Shown one piece after another: positions 5,701-7,183 of a stretch of 7,183 nt of DNA (position 1 is the stretch's first letter; each line of letters opens with the position of its first letter). A program made the position numbers and the translations under genes. This DNA is from Methanobrevibacter sp. (GTDB lineage: Archaea > Methanobacteriota > Methanobacteria > Methanobacteriales > Methanobacteriaceae), in the NCBI GenBank assembly GCA_009777005.1, contig WRMT01000160.1:1-7183 (forward strand), read 5' to 3'. Below the pieces are notes generated by a model. It did no database searches, was not told the DNA's origin, and saw nothing but the letters and a program-made list of their open reading frames with translations.

Positions 5701-7183
5701 GGTAGTGGTAGTAATTATACTGTAAATGATAATTTTGCATCACTAAATAATGGTGGTTTTATCTTTACATCTAGTGCAAGCGATAATGCTATTGTTAATT
5801 CTAATATTTATGGTTATAATCGGTCTGGATCATGGGCTATATTTTTCAATGAATCTTCAAATAATAATTCAGTAATTTCTTGTAATATTTCCAATAATAC
5901 TAATGCTATTGGGATAAATGGAACTAATAACAAGGTTATTGGTTGTGATATAATTAACAATGACCTAGGAATTCATGTTCTATCTGGTTCTTCTAATGCA
6001 GTCATTAATTATAATAGAATATTAAATAATACTCGTGTCATTGGTTTTGACCTTTTTAATGAAGGTACAAATACTAATGCTGATTATAATTGGTGGGGAA
6101 ATAACACTCCTGTAGTTAGTGGTGTTAATTTAGCTAATTGGTTTGTCATGAGCTTATCAGCTAATAATTTCACAACTATTGTTAATGCAACAACTACTCA
6201 TCAGTATGATGTAAATGTAGAATTATCTTATGAGCTTTTATTAATAGATAATGCAGGAATAATAAGTTTAGTTGATTATAACTTGCTTCCATCTTTCTTG
6301 ATAAATCTTATCTGGAATGGTACAAGTGGACCTATTTATAATTTAACAAATGTTAATGGAAGAGGTAAACATTCTTATAATGTTAGCTTAACACGATTTA
6401 ACAGCTTTGCTCTTGAAGTAATTGGTGAGAATACTAATATAATCCTCTATCTAGATCCAGATTTAAGTAATCTAGTAAACATCACAATCAACAAAACATC
6501 TAATGTAACTGGCAACGTAAACTATGGAGACAGCATAACTTATACTATTATTGTGTATAATAATGGTCCAAGTATTGCTACTGATGTGGTGATTATGGAT
6601 ATTTTAGATTCTAGACTTATATATCTTGGTAGTAATGAAGGAGGAGTCTATAATTCAACTACTAGGATAGTTACATGGAATATAAGTACAATTGGCATTA
6701 ATGAAACTATAACTTTAATTATCAATGTCACAATTAATGGAACAGGAAATATTTCAAATATGGTAAATCTTACTGTAAATCAAGAGAATGAGGGAGAAAA
6801 TAATACTAATGATGTAAATTTAACTATTCCTGAAACTGTGAATTTAACAATCAGCAAAAGTGTCAATGTTACTGGTTCTGTAAATGTAGGTGATCAAATT
6901 CTCTACTCAATAACTGTGACAAACCATGGTCCTGACATAGCTACAAATATCATAGTTGTAGACGTTTTAGACCCTAGACTAATATATGTAAGTATTAGTC
7001 CAGAAGGAACTTATAATCCTCTAACTAGAACAGCAACATGGAATATAAGCTCAATTGGCAGAAACAATAATGTAACATTAACCCTAACTGTCATAATTAA
7101 TGGATCTGGCAACATCTCAAATTTAGCTAATGTCACTGTTAATGAAGTCAATATTGGTGAAAATAGCACCAATGGAAATGAAA
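2632..7183 (+). CDS. Giant adhesin-like surface protein (beta-helix, Ig-like, DUF11), 3' end outside window
   Basis: The frame is open for 1517 codons with no stop. Residues 1-29 are a Sec signal peptide: Arg5-Lys6, a hydrophobic core to residue 27, likely cleavage after FSA29. Residues 30-125 form the N-terminal beta-helix cap (ADTIVLNPGTY 51-61, VTIRGNG 76-82, VIIDAGG 87-93). Residues 129-951 contain about 30 rungs with a GG(A/G/T)(I/V)(Y/F)-type motif, on average 28 residues apart, alternating with NS(T/N)FTNN. Residues 1004-1165 look like NosD/PbH1-type helix and end in the NWWG motif (1153-1156). Residues 1174-1282 resemble the Ig-like linker found after the helix in Methanobrevibacter adhesins. 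DUF11 repeats start near 1282 and 1403. Asn is very abundant, with dozens of N-X-S/T sequons, so heavy N-glycosylation outside the cell is plausible. It is expected on the cell surface, binding other microbes or host material. The binding target cannot be read from sequence, and the C-terminal anchor lies outside the window. Confidence 0.93.
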   Translation, partial: MNNFRKISFITFIMFILLLFFSLQSVFSADVPIGTGNSTGINGALNIANNADTIVLNPGTYNKTNLDYNISITKSVTIRGNGSTDSVIIDAGGRSKIFTIAYNMNVTFINITFINGNQAVVNDGFLEQGGAIYSNGSTINFINCTFKNNTASNFGGAIFAVNSEVNVIDSFFANNTVTRFQSGAQQYGGGAIYTFNSNITVISSNFTENTVAYLGGAIYSTESFLNINNSNFINNAAIGSGGNNGLGGAVVIFVFSRLMLDSSNFRDNKAAIGGTLYIYELDNATIKNTNFTNSIGSNYAGAIFSYKGSNIIVNNSTFINNTSPDGGAIFSQENNFFLIDSNFINNSAVRGGAIYSIQCVFDLSGSYFFNNTGTYGGAIYSNNSNFHLNNSNFINNTASNFGGVIYSTGSMSLFNITMTGNRAINGDGGAIYKYYGDNFNIANSTFTNNTANYGAAIYNFFGANFLVANSTFTRNHASLSGGAIYNNRSDNFTIANSTFTDNSVNTSADFTGGGAIYNSYGANFSVANSIFTNNGVNCSANFFSGGGAIYNGYGPNFTVDNSIFTNNSVYITGNTYSGGGAINNYYGNDFSVANSNFTSNSVDSNLSTAGDGGAINNNYGNDFSVANSIFTNNTVKGNGGAIYSRNGTNFRVTTSTFTANNAYQAGAIYCYFSYDFTVSGSNFTSNQAISMGGAIILSAGENCTVAFSNFIDNFANFGGAIFLMGTGGSANSGRYYKVIGSNFTNNIASIRGGAIYVSSYYASIVDSFFTSNNADDGGAIFNEYARLTNVTNSIFIGNIANNTGGAIYNNDLGFTVLNSTFINNSAIDGGAIYNTYLSYYNGVEFSVANSNFTNNYASRNGGAIYNEGLDYNSYPASNFSVVNSIFTSNSAGNGSGGAIYNYLGDDFSVANSTFSDNNASSIGGGIFCFGENSIIIISVFDENNAVIGGGVYIAGNNSVINNSNFTNNSQAIGINTTLFSLNNNRMINHFIAIQFALLNESLTISAISPTNYISDNVYAVGISGSGSNYTVNDNFASLNNGGFIFTSSASDNAIVNSNIYGYNRSGSWAIFFNESSNNNSVISCNISNNTNAIGINGTNNKVIGCDIINNDLGIHVLSGSSNAVINYNRILNNTRVIGFDLFNEGTNTNADYNWWGNNTPVVSGVNLANWFVMSLSANNFTTIVNATTTHQYDVNVELSYELLLIDNAGIISLVDYNLLPSFLINLIWNGTSGPIYNLTNVNGRGKHSYNVSLTRFNSFALEVIGENTNIILYLDPDLSNLVNITINKTSNVTGNVNYGDSITYTIIVYNNGPSIATDVVIMDILDSRLIYLGSNEGGVYNSTTRIVTWNISTIGINETITLIINVTINGTGNISNMVNLTVNQENEGENNTNDVNLTIPETVNLTISKSVNVTGSVNVGDQILYSITVTNHGPDIATNIIVVDVLDPRLIYVSISPEGTYNPLTRTATWNISSIGRNNNVTLTLTVIINGSGNISNLANVTVNEVNIGENSTNGNE
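3016..5484 (+). repeat. About 30 beta-helix rung repeats (GGAI-type) in the adhesin
   Basis: Gly-Gly rung motifs start at residues 129, 155, 188, 215, 247, 273, 301, 326, 351, 376, 402, 428, 454, 481, 512, 545, 578, 612, 639, 665, 692, 719, 752, 777, 804, 829, 861, 896, 923 and 948. Spacing is mostly 25-34 residues. This is the layout of a right-handed parallel beta-helix with one coil per repeat, the GGAI segment and the NSTFTNN segment forming different strands of each coil. A few rungs are degenerate (GGT 273, AGA 301, GAA 454, AGA 665). Confidence 0.85.
4363..4536 (+). repeat. Near-identical pair of rungs, 99-base period
   Basis: Positions 4363-4437 and 4462-4536 align over 75 bases with 7 mismatches, including an exact 24-base run (4386-4409 and 4485-4508). 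Both encode GGAINN, then YGNDFSVANS and an FT-rich turn. Neighbouring rungs are far more diverged in DNA, so this pair looks like a recent duplication or gene-conversion event. Confidence 0.75.
6475..7183 (+). repeat. Two DUF11 repeats, 363-base period
   Basis: Copy 1 begins near residue 1282 and copy 2 near 1403, a period of 121 residues. Shared landmarks are VN(I/L)TI(N/S)K, GD with YTI/YSI, NNGP/NHGP followed by an A-T pair, the D(I/V)LD.RLIY segment, TWNIS with IG, and INGTGNIS/INGSGNIS. These match the DUF11 (CARDB-like, Ig-fold) pattern common in archaeal and bacterial surface stalks. The second copy is nearly complete at the window edge, so more copies or an anchor may follow. Confidence 0.88.

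Noticed and set aside
464..7130. Frequent word TAGCTAAT across the window
   Set aside because: Most copies are inside coding sequence and arise from a codon ending TA followed by GCT-AAT (Ala-Asn), the preferred codons here; the two intergenic copies are not enough to call a motif.

Overview
The window looks like a piece of a very AT-rich methanogen genome of the order Methanobacteriales, most likely Methanobrevibacter or a close relative such as Methanosphaera. This rests on three things: a strong GGAGGTGA ribosome site; T-run, non-hairpin candidate terminators; and above all a giant secreted protein with the build of the adhesin-like proteins of these methanogens (right-handed parallel beta-helix, NWWG cap, Ig-like linker, DUF11 repeats). 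The genus is an inference, because the window holds no rRNA, tRNA or housekeeping gene.

Layout. Positions 1-90 may be the last 29 codons of a gene entering from the left, followed by two T-runs. Positions 91-1182 are gene-poor, about 80% A+T by eye, and contain a cluster of small dyads (404-456). Just before the next gene is a purine-rich tandem repeat (1119-1157). Positions 1183-2058 encode an unrecognised 291-residue protein. It is about 19% asparagine, has a 24-residue tandem repeat, and ends in a strongly hydrophobic tail. Positions 2059-2631 are again gene-poor. They hold a startless open stretch (2149-2409) that may be a gene relic, a short hairpin, an inverted repeat and the adhesin leader.

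From 2632 to the right edge runs one uninterrupted frame of 1517 codons. It has a signal peptide, an N-terminal helix cap, about 30 Gly-Gly-Ala-Ile-type rungs, a second beta-helix block ending in NWWG, an Ig-like linker and two DUF11 repeats. The frame is still open at the edge, so the C-terminal anchor is not visible.

How they relate. The adhesin is probably a single-gene transcription unit and the dominant feature. The 291-residue protein is on the same strand but separated by about 570 bases with several stops, so a shared operon is not supported. I found no CRISPR array, RNA gene, insertion sequence or defence system. The items most worth follow-up are the orphan Asn-rich protein and its possible relic neighbour, and the near-identical 99-base rung duplication inside the adhesin.
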